Origin: Streptomyces sp. CG1
GTDB lineage: Bacteria > Actinomycetota > Actinomycetes > Streptomycetales > Streptomycetaceae
Assembly (NCBI RefSeq): GCF_041080625.1
Contig: NZ_CP163518.1
Span: 2,604,001 to 2,668,000, forward strand
Direction: 5' to 3'
Length of the DNA: 64,000 nucleotides
The notes beneath the pieces were generated by a model, which was not told where the DNA came from, made no database searches, and saw only the letters and a program-made list of their open reading frames with translations. Below, in pieces: positions 33,458 through 40,800 of this stretch (position 1 is the first letter of the stretch; each line of letters opens with the position of its first letter). The position numbers and the translations under genes are program-made.

Positions 33458-33757
33458 ATGACCACCCTTCACCAGGAACACACCGCACACGGCACGCACC
33501 GCCACGGGCCGGGCTGCGGGCACGACGCCGTGCAACACGGCGACCACCTGGACTACGCCCACGACGGACATCTGCACCGCGAGCACGACGGCCACTGGGA
33601 CGAGTGCGAACCCGCCGCACACACCGTCCACGAAGGCCATGACCATGTGCACTACGACGAGTGCGGGCACGCCCAGGTGCGGCACGGCGACCACGTCGAC
33701 TACCTGCACGACGGGCACCGGCACGCCGAGCACGACGGCCACTGGGACGACCACTGA
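33458..33757 (+). CDS. Histidine-rich internally duplicated metal-binding protein
   Basis: A 99-aa protein with 27 His and many Asp/Glu. It is an internal duplication: unit 1 (residues ~20-49, CGHDAVQHGDHLDYAHDGH...) and unit 2 (~68-98, CGHAQVRHGDHVDYLHDGH...) share the pattern CGH-x4-HGDH-x-DY-x-HDGH-x-H-x2-HDGHWD. Each unit has one conserved Cys. No signal peptide or membrane segment. The composition strongly suggests binding of zinc, nickel or copper in the cytosol, as a store or chaperone. The ATG is 63 nt into the longer open frame. No Zur, Nur or CsoR box is recognisable upstream. Confidence 0.82.
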   Translation: MTTLHQEHTAHGTHRHGPGCGHDAVQHGDHLDYAHDGHLHREHDGHWDECEPAAHTVHEGHDHVHYDECGHAQVRHGDHVDYLHDGHRHAEHDGHWDDH

Positions 33758-33778
33758 CCGCACACGGAACACGAGCCG

Positions 33779-33808
33779 CGGCTCCCCGGGCAGCGCCCAG
33801 GGGAGCCG
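33779..33808 (+). terminator. Terminator hairpin after the His-rich gene
   Basis: A 9-bp perfect stem (CGGCTCCCC with GGGGAGCCG) around a GC-rich 12-nt loop, 21 nt after the stop codon. Confidence 0.7.
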
Positions 33809-33865
33809 TCGGCCTATCGTGGCTCCGGTCACGTTCGGCCTGATGTTGGCTCCGCGCACTGGACG

Positions 33866-33885
33866 ACATACCGACCGGTCGGCAT
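33866..33885. promoter_or_regulatory. TetR-type operator upstream of the phosphotransferase operon
   Basis: ACATACCGACCGGTCGGCAT contains the perfect 12-bp palindrome CCGACCGGTCGG. It lies 40 bp upstream of the phosphotransferase start. The reverse strand of 39363-39380 matches it at 14 of 18 positions; that copy lies upstream of the SDR gene whose operon ends in a TetR gene. Confidence 0.7.
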
Positions 33886-33924
33886 CATGAACGAGTCCTG
33901 TTCACCCGTTCGTAGGAGTGATGT

Positions 33925-34956
33925 ATGAGCGCCGACCACCCGCCCGGACTCGACCTGGAGCGGCTGCGCGCCCTGCTCGACCGCGAGCGCCCCGGTCTGG
34001 TGACCGGCCCCCTCACCGGCCGGCTGATCGAGGGCGGACGGTCGAACCTCACCTACGCGGTCTCCGACGGCACCGCGCAGTGGGTCGTACGACGGCCCCC
34101 GCTCGGCCATGTCCTGGCCACCGCGCACGACATGAAGCGCGAGCACCGTGTGATCAGCGCCCTGCACCCGACCCAGGTGCCGGTCCCGCGTCCTGTGCTG
34201 CTGTGCGAGAACCCCGAGGACAAGGAGGTGCTCGGGGCGTCGTTCTACGTCATGGAGTTCGTCGAGGGCACCCCGTACCGCACCGCCCAGCAGCTCGCTC
34301 CACTCGGTGCGGAGCGCACCCGGAACGCCGTGCTGTCCCTGGTGGACACGCTGGTCGAGCTGCACGCGGTGGACCCCGCCGAGGTGGGCCTCGCGGACTT
34401 CGGCCGGCCCGAGGGCTTCCTGGACCGGCAACTGCGCCGCTGGGGCAAGCAGCTGGACGCCTCCCGCAACCGCGAGCTGGCCGGCATCGACGAGCTGCAC
34501 GCGGCTCTCGGACGCGCCCTGCCCACCTCCCCCGCGCCCGCCGTCGTACACGGCGACTACCGCCTCGACAACGTCCTCATCGGCGAGGACGACCGGATCA
34601 AGGCGATCCTCGACTGGGAGATGTCCACCCTCGGCGATCCGCTCACCGACCTGGGCCTGCTGGTGATGTACAGCCAGCCGCTGGGCATGGCCGAGTCCCC
34701 GGTCTCCACCACCGCCGAGGCCCCGGGACACCCCTCCCCGCAGGAGCTGATCGAGCGGTACGCCGCGCGCTCGGGGCGCGATGTGTCCGCCGTCTCCTGG
34801 TACACGGCGTTCGCCTGGTTCAAGCTCGCCGTGATCCTGGAGGGCATCCACTACCGGTACACGCTGGGCCAGACGGTGGGGCGCGGCTTCGACCGGATCG
34901 GCGACCTCGTACCGGTCTTCATCAACCACGGACTGACCACTCTTCAGGAAGGCTGA
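33925..34956 (+). CDS. APH-like phosphotransferase family protein (ACAD10/11-N, LvaA-like)
   Basis: A 343-aa aminoglycoside phosphotransferase-like kinase. Motifs: GGRSNLTYAVSDG (nucleotide loop, residues ~37-49), VVRRPPLGHVLATAHDMKRE (family-specific), the catalytic loop VVHGDYRLDNVLIG near residue 208 and ILDWEMSTLGDP near 229, all intact. Proteins of this family next to an acyl-CoA dehydrogenase correspond to the N-terminal half of human ACAD10/11 and to Pseudomonas LvaA, which phosphorylates 4-hydroxyacyl-CoA. The next gene is such a dehydrogenase, starting 6 bp later. ATG start. Not an antibiotic resistance gene by context. Confidence 0.9.
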   Translation: MSADHPPGLDLERLRALLDRERPGLVTGPLTGRLIEGGRSNLTYAVSDGTAQWVVRRPPLGHVLATAHDMKREHRVISALHPTQVPVPRPVLLCENPEDKEVLGASFYVMEFVEGTPYRTAQQLAPLGAERTRNAVLSLVDTLVELHAVDPAEVGLADFGRPEGFLDRQLRRWGKQLDASRNRELAGIDELHAALGRALPTSPAPAVVHGDYRLDNVLIGEDDRIKAILDWEMSTLGDPLTDLGLLVMYSQPLGMAESPVSTTAEAPGHPSPQELIERYAARSGRDVSAVSWYTAFAWFKLAVILEGIHYRYTLGQTVGRGFDRIGDLVPVFINHGLTTLQEG

Positions 34957-34962
34957 CCGGTC

Positions 34963-36177
34963 ATGGACTTCGCGTTCGACGCGCGCACCGAGGAACTGCG
35001 CGCCAAGCTGCTCGCCTTCATGGACGAGTACGTCCACCCGGCCGAGCCGGTCGCCGAGGAGCAGCGGGCACAGCTGGCCTCCCCGTGGGACACCCCGGCC
35101 GTGGTCGAGGAGCTGAAGGCCGAGGCCCGTAAGCAGGGCCTGTGGAACCTCTTCCTCCCCGACGCCGAGTACGGCGCCGGGCTGACGAACCTGCAGTACG
35201 CGCCGCTCGCCGAGATCACCGGCCGCTCCCCCCACCTCGCCCCCACCGCGACGAACTGCGCCGCGCCCGACACCGGGAACATGGAGGTGCTGGCGCAGTT
35301 CGGCAACGAGCAGCAGAAGAAGCAGTGGCTGGAACCGCTGCTGGCCGGTGAGATCCGCTCGGCGTTCGCGATGACCGAGCCGGAGGTGGCCTCCTCGGAC
35401 GCCACGAACATCACCACGCACATCGAGCGCGACGGCCACGAGTACGTCATCACGGGCCGTAAGTGGTACATCTCCGGCGCGATGAACCCGGACTGCAAGA
35501 TCTTCATCGTGATGGGCAAGACGGACCCGGACGGCGCCGACATCCGGCGGCAGCAGTCGATGGTCCTGGTGCCGCGCGACACGCCCGGCGTGACGGTCAA
35601 GCGCGCGATGCAGGTCTTCGGGTACGAGGACCACTCGCACGGCGGCCACGCCGAGGTGATCTTCGACCACGCACGCGTGCCGGTGTCGAACCTGATCGGC
35701 GAGGAGGGCGGCGGCTTCGCCATCGCCCAGGCCCGGCTCGGCCCCGGCCGGATCCACCACTGCATGCGGCTGATCGGCATGGCCGAGCGGGCGATCGAGC
35801 TGATGTGCCGGCGGGCGGTGTCCCGTACGGCCTTCGGCAAGGCGCTGGCCCAGCAGGGTGTCGTCCAGAACTGGATCGCCGACGCCCGGGTCACCGTCGA
35901 GCAGCTGCGGCTGCTGGTGCTGAAGACGGCCTGGCTGATGGACACCGTCGGCAACAAGGGCGCCCACACGGAGATCCAGGCCATCAAGATCGCCACCCCG
36001 CGCGCGGTGGTCGGCATCCTGGACCGCGCCATCCAGCTGCACGGCGCGGGCGGCGTCAGCCAGGACTTCCCCCTGGCCGAGCTGTACGCGAGCGCCCGCA
36101 CCCTGATGCTGGCCGACGGCCCGGACGAGGTGCATCAGCGGTCGCTGGCGCGGCGGGAGCTGAAGAAGTACCTGTAG
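34963..36177 (+). CDS. Acyl-CoA dehydrogenase family protein (ACAD10/11, LvaC-like)
   Basis: A 404-aa flavoprotein. FAD and substrate signatures are FAMTEPEVASSDATN near residue 132 and RKWYISGAMNPDCKI near 166; the C-terminal helices include RTAFGKALAQQGVVQNWIAD near 290. The residue region that holds the catalytic Glu in classical enzymes reads LADGPDEVHQRSLAR (residues ~383-397), the pattern of the ACAD10/11 group, not YEGT. In that group the enzyme works on phosphorylated 4-hydroxyacyl-CoA from the adjacent kinase. ATG start. It ends at a strong bidirectional terminator facing the convergent TetR operon. Confidence 0.92.
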   Translation: MDFAFDARTEELRAKLLAFMDEYVHPAEPVAEEQRAQLASPWDTPAVVEELKAEARKQGLWNLFLPDAEYGAGLTNLQYAPLAEITGRSPHLAPTATNCAAPDTGNMEVLAQFGNEQQKKQWLEPLLAGEIRSAFAMTEPEVASSDATNITTHIERDGHEYVITGRKWYISGAMNPDCKIFIVMGKTDPDGADIRRQQSMVLVPRDTPGVTVKRAMQVFGYEDHSHGGHAEVIFDHARVPVSNLIGEEGGGFAIAQARLGPGRIHHCMRLIGMAERAIELMCRRAVSRTAFGKALAQQGVVQNWIADARVTVEQLRLLVLKTAWLMDTVGNKGAHTEIQAIKIATPRAVVGILDRAIQLHGAGGVSQDFPLAELYASARTLMLADGPDEVHQRSLARRELKKYL

Positions 36178-36198
36178 AGGAACACAGGGGGAACACAG

Positions 36199-36232
36199 GT
36201 AAGGGGCGGTCACCAGGGTGACCGCCCCTTAC
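36199..36232. terminator. Bidirectional terminator between the two convergent operons
   Basis: A perfect 16-bp inverted repeat (GTAAGGGGCGGTCACC with GGTGACCGCCCCTTAC) separated by AG. It ends both the dehydrogenase operon and the TetR operon. Confidence 0.85.
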
Positions 36233-36251
36233 GCGGCACAGCGGGCCGAGG

Positions 36252-36845
36252 CTACGGGCGCAGCGCCCGCAGCAGCAGGTCGGCGAGGTGGTCGGCGACC
36301 TGCTGCGGGGTGAGGGGGCCGTCGGGGCGGTACCAGGTCGACAGGTGGTGGACGGAACCGAAGTGGTAGTCCACGACCAGGTCGGCCGGGGTCGCCGTGG
36401 AGAAGACGCCCTCCTTCTGGCCCTCCTCGATGAGCGCGCGGAACCGTTCGTGGTAGCGCCGGCGCTCGGCGCGGACCTGCTTGTTCTTCTCCGGGCTCAG
36501 ATGGTGCATCGAGCGGAAGAAGATCATCGCGTCGTCGAGGTTCTCGATCGTCGTGACGACCACGTCCGCCGCCGCGCCCCGCAGTCGCTGCTCGACCGGC
36601 GCGTCCATGTCCGCGAAGTGGTCGAGCCGCTCCATCTGGACCCGCAGCACGCGCGCGTACACCTCGTGCAGGAGGTCGTCCTTGGAGCCGAAGTAGTGGT
36701 ACAGCGCCCCCTTGGTGACGCCGGCCGCCTCCACGATCTCCTGCACGGAGGTGCGGTCGTAACCCTGCTCGGCGAAGAGCCGGGTGGCGGCGGCCAAGAG
36801 CCGCTGCGGGACGGGCGTCCCGTCTCCGTCCGTCGTCCTGGGCAC
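36252..36845 (-). CDS. TetR family regulator
   Basis: A 197-aa TetR-type repressor. The helix-turn-helix is TSVQEIVEAAGVTKGALYHYFGSKDDLLHE (residues ~32-61, split here only for description), preceded by LLAAATRLFAEQGYDR. The ligand domain shows the KstR2/FadR-like pattern (FFRSMHHLSPEKNKQVRAER). GTG start with AAAGGCAGG 8 nt upstream. It is the last gene of the SDR-ligase-TetR operon, 28 bp after the ligase. I infer that it binds the CATACCGAC palindromes at 33866 and 39363 and is released by an acyl-CoA. Confidence 0.9.
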   Translation of the reverse strand: MPRTTDGDGTPVPQRLLAAATRLFAEQGYDRTSVQEIVEAAGVTKGALYHYFGSKDDLLHEVYARVLRVQMERLDHFADMDAPVEQRLRGAAADVVVTTIENLDDAMIFFRSMHHLSPEKNKQVRAERRRYHERFRALIEEGQKEGVFSTATPADLVVDYHFGSVHHLSTWYRPDGPLTPQQVADHLADLLLRALRP

Positions 36846-36873
36846 TGCCGCCACCTGCCTTTCGGTCCTGTCG

Positions 36874-38538
36874 CTAGTTGTCGTCGGTGCGGGAACGCAG
36901 TTCCCGACGGAGGATCTTGCCACTCGCCGTCTTGGGCAGGTCGGGCAGGATCTCCACCTGACGCGGGTATTTGTAGGCGGCCAGTCTCTCCTTGCAGTAC
37001 ACCGCGAGTTCGTCCGGGTCCGCATCGGCGCCCGGACGCAGGCTGATATAGGCCTTGACCGTCTCGCCGCGGTAGCCGTCGGCGACACCGACGACGGCCG
37101 CCTCGCGCACCGCCGGGTGGGTGTACAGCACGTCCTCGACCTCACGGGGCCACACCTTGAAGCCGGACGCGTTGATCATGTCCTTCTTGCGGTCGACGAC
37201 GTACAGCCAGCCCAGGGCGTCCATGAAGCCGATGTCGCCGGTGCGCAGCTCGCCGTCGGGGAAGGTCTCGGCAGTGGCGTCCGGGCGCCGCCAGTAGCCG
37301 GGGATCACCTGCGGACCGCGTACGACGATCTCGCCCTGCTCCCCGAACGGCACCTCCGCGCCGTGCTCGTCCACGATCCGCACGACGGTGTCGGCGCCGG
37401 GCACGCCCACCGACAGCGTCCCGGAGACGGGGTCCACGGGCGCCTCCAGGCCGGGCGGGACGGCGGCGCACGGGCCGGAGCACTCGGTGAGGCCGTATCC
37501 GACGCGGATGTACGGCCCGAAGAGCCCGCGGAACTTCTCCACCAGGGCCGGCGGCACGGGCGCACCGCCGGAGGACAGGTTCACGAAGGAGGCGAAGTGC
37601 CCGGGGGTGGCGTCCGGGTGGGCGGCCAGCGCCATGAAGGCGGTGGACGGGCCGACCGTGTAGTGCGGGCGGTGCTCGGCGAACGCCTCCAGGACGAGTC
37701 CGGGCTCGAAGCGGTAGGCGAGCACCAGGGTGCCGGCGCTGTTCAGGCAGGCGCCGAACTGGCAGACCATGCCCGTGATGTGGAACAGCGGCGCGAGCGC
37801 GTAGTACACGGGCGCCCCGGGCAGCGCGAGCCCGGTCCGCTGCCGCTCGGCGTTGTGCATGATGTTGCCGTGCGTGTTGGTGGCGCCCTTGGGCGTGCCG
37901 CTCGTACCCGAGGTGTAGCTGATCAGCGCGATGTCGTCCGGGCGCGGCTCGCGGCCCTCGGGCGCCGCACCGCCCCGCCGGGCCACGGTGACCAGGTCGT
38001 CGGCGTCCGGCGCCTCGGGCAGCCGCTCGAATCCGAGCACGCGCGCGTCGCTGCGGGTCTGGAAATCCAACTCGCACCCGGTGAGCACGATCCGCACCGG
38101 CGAGTCGGCGGCGGTGTCCCTGAGATACGACTCCCAGGCCCGGTCGGAGCAGATGAGCGCGGCCACCTCGCCGTCCCGCAGGACGTGCCCCACCTCACCC
38201 GACTTGTACATGGGATTGACGGGGACGACGGTCGCGCCGGCCTTCCAGGCCCCGAGGACGGCGAGCACGAAGTGCGGTGAGTTCTGCAGCAGCACGGCCA
38301 CCCGGTCACCGCGCTCCAGCCCGCGCGCCGCGAGATGGGCGGCGACCGAGTCGCTCAGCTCGTCCACCTCGCGATAGCTCAGCCTTGCGTCGAAGTAGGC
38401 GAGGAAGGTGCGCTCGGGCGCCTCGGTGACGGCGGCGCGCAGCGCGTGCACCAGGGAGTCGGCGGGCTCGATCGGACCGCGCTGGGCGTCGTTGAGCAGC
38501 GCCAGCCAGGGCCGGTCCGCGTACCGGGACGCACTCAC
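36874..38538 (-). CDS. Class I adenylate-forming acyl-CoA ligase (LvaE/FadD-like)
   Basis: A 554-aa AMP-dependent ligase that activates a carboxylic acid to its CoA thioester. Motifs: YTSGTSGTPKGATNTHGN (residues ~207-224), GYGLTECSG near 345, ELRTGDIGFMD near 432 and the C-terminal catalytic Lys in PKTASGKILRREL near 535. The GTG start overlaps the stop of the upstream SDR gene by 4 nt (GTGA), with GGAGG before it. Length and motif set fit medium or short-chain fatty acid ligases. Gene company (SDR, TetR, and the co-regulated kinase and dehydrogenase) points to a hydroxy- or oxo-acid substrate. Confidence 0.92.
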   Translation of the reverse strand: MSASRYADRPWLALLNDAQRGPIEPADSLVHALRAAVTEAPERTFLAYFDARLSYREVDELSDSVAAHLAARGLERGDRVAVLLQNSPHFVLAVLGAWKAGATVVPVNPMYKSGEVGHVLRDGEVAALICSDRAWESYLRDTAADSPVRIVLTGCELDFQTRSDARVLGFERLPEAPDADDLVTVARRGGAAPEGREPRPDDIALISYTSGTSGTPKGATNTHGNIMHNAERQRTGLALPGAPVYYALAPLFHITGMVCQFGACLNSAGTLVLAYRFEPGLVLEAFAEHRPHYTVGPSTAFMALAAHPDATPGHFASFVNLSSGGAPVPPALVEKFRGLFGPYIRVGYGLTECSGPCAAVPPGLEAPVDPVSGTLSVGVPGADTVVRIVDEHGAEVPFGEQGEIVVRGPQVIPGYWRRPDATAETFPDGELRTGDIGFMDALGWLYVVDRKKDMINASGFKVWPREVEDVLYTHPAVREAAVVGVADGYRGETVKAYISLRPGADADPDELAVYCKERLAAYKYPRQVEILPDLPKTASGKILRRELRSRTDDN

Positions 38539-39308
38539 CGAGCCTCCTCCCACTTGCGCTGGATGTGGTTCATACCGCTCAGCCAGCGGCCCGGATCGGC
38601 GGCCCGCGCCTGGTAGTACTCGGCGACCTCGGGGTGCGGCAGGATCAGGAAGCGGTCCTCCTCGATGCCCCGGAACAGCGCGTCCGCGACAGCCGTCGGC
38701 TCGATCGCGGTCGACTGGAGCACCAGCTCCCCGGCGCTGCCGGTCGCGGCCAGCATGTCCGTGCGCACGCCCTGCGGACAGATCGCGTGCACCTTCAGAC
38801 CCCGGTGGCGGTACGTCAGCGACAGCCACTCGGCGAAGGCGTAGGCACCGTGCTTGGTGACGCTGTAGGAGGGGGCGCCGATCATGGTGAGCAGCCCGGC
38901 GGCCGACACGGTGGACACGAACCGCCCGGCTCCGCGCTCCAGCCAGTCCGGGAGCAGCTCATGGGCGGCGCGGACGTGCGCCATGACGTTCACGTCCCAG
39001 GACACCGCCCATGACTTCTCTTCGAGCGGCCCGCCCACGCCCCCGCCCTCGAAGGCGACACCGGCGTTCGCGCAGTACACGTCGACGGTGCCACCGAGCG
39101 CCTCACGGGCGTCGCCGACGATCGCGGAGGCGTCACCGGGCACGGCGATCCCGCCGGTCTCCTCGGCCACTGCCTTCGCCTTCCCGGCATCCAGGTCATT
39201 GACGACGACCCGCGCCCCCGCGGCGGCGAACCGCCGGGCCAGCGCGGCCCCGATCCCCCCGCCCGCCCCCGTGACGACCACTCCCGCATCCTGCACGGCT
39301 TCCACCAT
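38535..39308 (-). CDS. SDR family oxidoreductase (LvaD-like by context)
   Basis: A 257-aa classical short-chain dehydrogenase. The nucleotide-binding motif is TGAGGGIG (residues ~14-21), with CANAG near residue 84; the active site is Ser in STVSAAG near 136 and Tyr/Lys in YSVTKHGAYA near 149. NAD(P)-linked oxidation or reduction of a hydroxy/oxo group is expected. It is first in the operon with the ligase and TetR; the operator lies 55 bp upstream. ATG start giving MVEAVQDAGVVVTG. Confidence 0.9.
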   Translation of the reverse strand: MVEAVQDAGVVVTGAGGGIGAALARRFAAAGARVVVNDLDAGKAKAVAEETGGIAVPGDASAIVGDAREALGGTVDVYCANAGVAFEGGGVGGPLEEKSWAVSWDVNVMAHVRAAHELLPDWLERGAGRFVSTVSAAGLLTMIGAPSYSVTKHGAYAFAEWLSLTYRHRGLKVHAICPQGVRTDMLAATGSAGELVLQSTAIEPTAVADALFRGIEEDRFLILPHPEVAEYYQARAADPGRWLSGMNHIQRKWEEAR

Positions 39309-39362
39309 CGGTCTCCTTCGACACGACTTCGCGCGGCACGCATCGGCTCTAATTCGGTCCAG

Positions 39363-39380
39363 ACTAACCAGTCGGTATGT
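39363..39380. promoter_or_regulatory. TetR-type operator upstream of the SDR-ligase-TetR operon
   Basis: On the minus strand ACATACCGACTGGTTAGT, related to the site at 33866. It sits between the divergent SDR and NamZ genes, 55 bp from the SDR start and 99 bp from the NamZ start. Confidence 0.65.
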
Positions 39381-39478
39381 GTAAAAGAAAGGGGGACTGC
39401 ACCAACCTCAAGGAGCGCGGGGAACTGCGCGAGCAACCACTGACGGCGTGCACGTCACACACGACGGAGGCCACCCCC

Positions 39479-40699
39479 ATGCACCTGTCCCGACGCAACC
39501 TGCTCGCTTCGGCCACGATGGCGACCCTTCCAGTCCCACCCCAGCACCGCGAACAACTCCGCACAGGGTTCGAAAGGCTCGCAGCCGACGGTTACTCGGC
39601 ACTGAGCGGCCAGCGCATCGGCATCGTCACCAACCCCACCGGCATCACCAAAGACGCCTCCCACATCGTCGACGTCATGCACAAAGACCCCCGCGTAAGG
39701 CTGACGGCGGTCTTCGGTCCCGAACACGGCTTCAGAGGCACCGCGCAGGCAGGCGGCTCCGAGGGCCGTTCCACCGACCCGGCGACGGGACTGCCGGTCT
39801 ACGACACGTACCTCAAGAGCGGGAAGCAACTCGCCGACATCTTCACCGCCGCCGACGTCGACACGATCGTCTTCGACATCCAGGACGCCGGCGCCCGCTT
39901 CTACACGTACATCTGGACCCTCTACGACTGCATGGAGGCGGCCCAGCCGGCCGGCAAGCGGTTCGTGGTTCTGGACCGCCCGAACCCGGTCACCGGCCGA
40001 GCCGCCCAAGGCCCCGTGCTGAACAAGGAGTTCGCCACGTTCGTCGGCCGGCAGCCGATCGCGCAGGCGCACGGGATGACCGTCGCGGAGCTGGCCCGGC
40101 TGTTCAACAAGGAGTTCCTGAGCAAGCCGGTCACGCTGGACACCGTCCTGATGAGCGGGTGGCAGCGGTCGGACTGGTACGACACGTCCGTGCTGCCGTG
40201 GGTGCCGCCGAGCCCGAACATGCCGACCCCGGACACGGCACTGGTGTACTCCGGGACGTGCATGTTCGAGGGCACCAACGTCTCGGAGGGCCGGGGCACG
40301 ACCCGCCCCTTCGAACTGCTCGGCGCCGAGGGCCTCGACGGCCGCTGGGCCGCCGCCGCGAACGAACTCGCGCTGCCCGGGGTGCGGTTCAGGGAGGCGT
40401 ACTTCACGCCCACGTTCTCCAAGTTCGAGGGCAGGACGGTCGGCGGCCTGCAGATCCATGTGCGCGACCGGGCCGCCTACGACCCCGTACGCACCGGGAT
40501 CGCGCTGCTGGTGACCGTGCGGAAGCTCTGGCACGGCTTCGCGTGGCGCTCGGACAACTGGATCGACAAGCTCACCGGGTCCGCCCGGGTGCGCACGATG
40601 ATCGACGCGGGGGCGACCACCGACGAGGTGACCGGCGCCTGGCAGGAGGAGCTGGCCGCCTTCCGGCGGGTTCGGAAGGAATATCTCCTCTACCGGTGA
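39479..40699 (+). CDS. Exported DUF1343/NamZ-type exo-beta-N-acetylmuramidase
   Basis: A 406-aa protein of the DUF1343 family, whose Bacillus member NamZ removes MurNAc from the non-reducing end of peptidoglycan fragments. The N-terminus has twin arginines and a hydrophobic stretch (LSRRNLLASATMATLPVPP), suggesting Tat export, though the stretch is short. Conserved features are GIVTNPTGITKDASH near residue 49, AVFGPEHGFRG near 76, FDIQDAGARFYTYIWTL near 131 and PSPNMPTPDTALVYSGTC near 243. ATG start preceded by GGAGG at 8 nt. Likely role: recycling or scavenging of cell-wall sugar. Confidence 0.9.
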   Translation: MHLSRRNLLASATMATLPVPPQHREQLRTGFERLAADGYSALSGQRIGIVTNPTGITKDASHIVDVMHKDPRVRLTAVFGPEHGFRGTAQAGGSEGRSTDPATGLPVYDTYLKSGKQLADIFTAADVDTIVFDIQDAGARFYTYIWTLYDCMEAAQPAGKRFVVLDRPNPVTGRAAQGPVLNKEFATFVGRQPIAQAHGMTVAELARLFNKEFLSKPVTLDTVLMSGWQRSDWYDTSVLPWVPPSPNMPTPDTALVYSGTCMFEGTNVSEGRGTTRPFELLGAEGLDGRWAAAANELALPGVRFREAYFTPTFSKFEGRTVGGLQIHVRDRAAYDPVRTGIALLVTVRKLWHGFAWRSDNWIDKLTGSARVRTMIDAGATTDEVTGAWQEELAAFRRVRKEYLLYR

Positions 40700-40758
40700 G
40701 GAGGCCAGGCGCGGTGTATGGCCAACTTCGCCCTGGAGCAGGACGATACGTGCGCGAC

Positions 40759-40778
40759 GCATCGTTACGCATCGTTAC
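40759..40778. repeat. 10-bp tandem direct repeat upstream of the alpha/beta hydrolase gene
   Basis: GCATCGTTAC occurs twice in tandem without a gap, 23 bp upstream of the hydrolase start. It could be a regulator half-site pair. Confidence 0.7.
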
Positions 40779-40800
40779 CGGGGCGACGAGGGAGCCTGGC

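Noticed and set aside
33925..34956. Aminoglycoside resistance phosphotransferase
   Set aside because: The family signature and the adjacent ACAD10/11-type dehydrogenase place it in acyl metabolism.
39404..39420. SoxR box
   Set aside because: ACCTCAAG half-site seen but no inverted partner; the spacing of a SoxR operator is absent.
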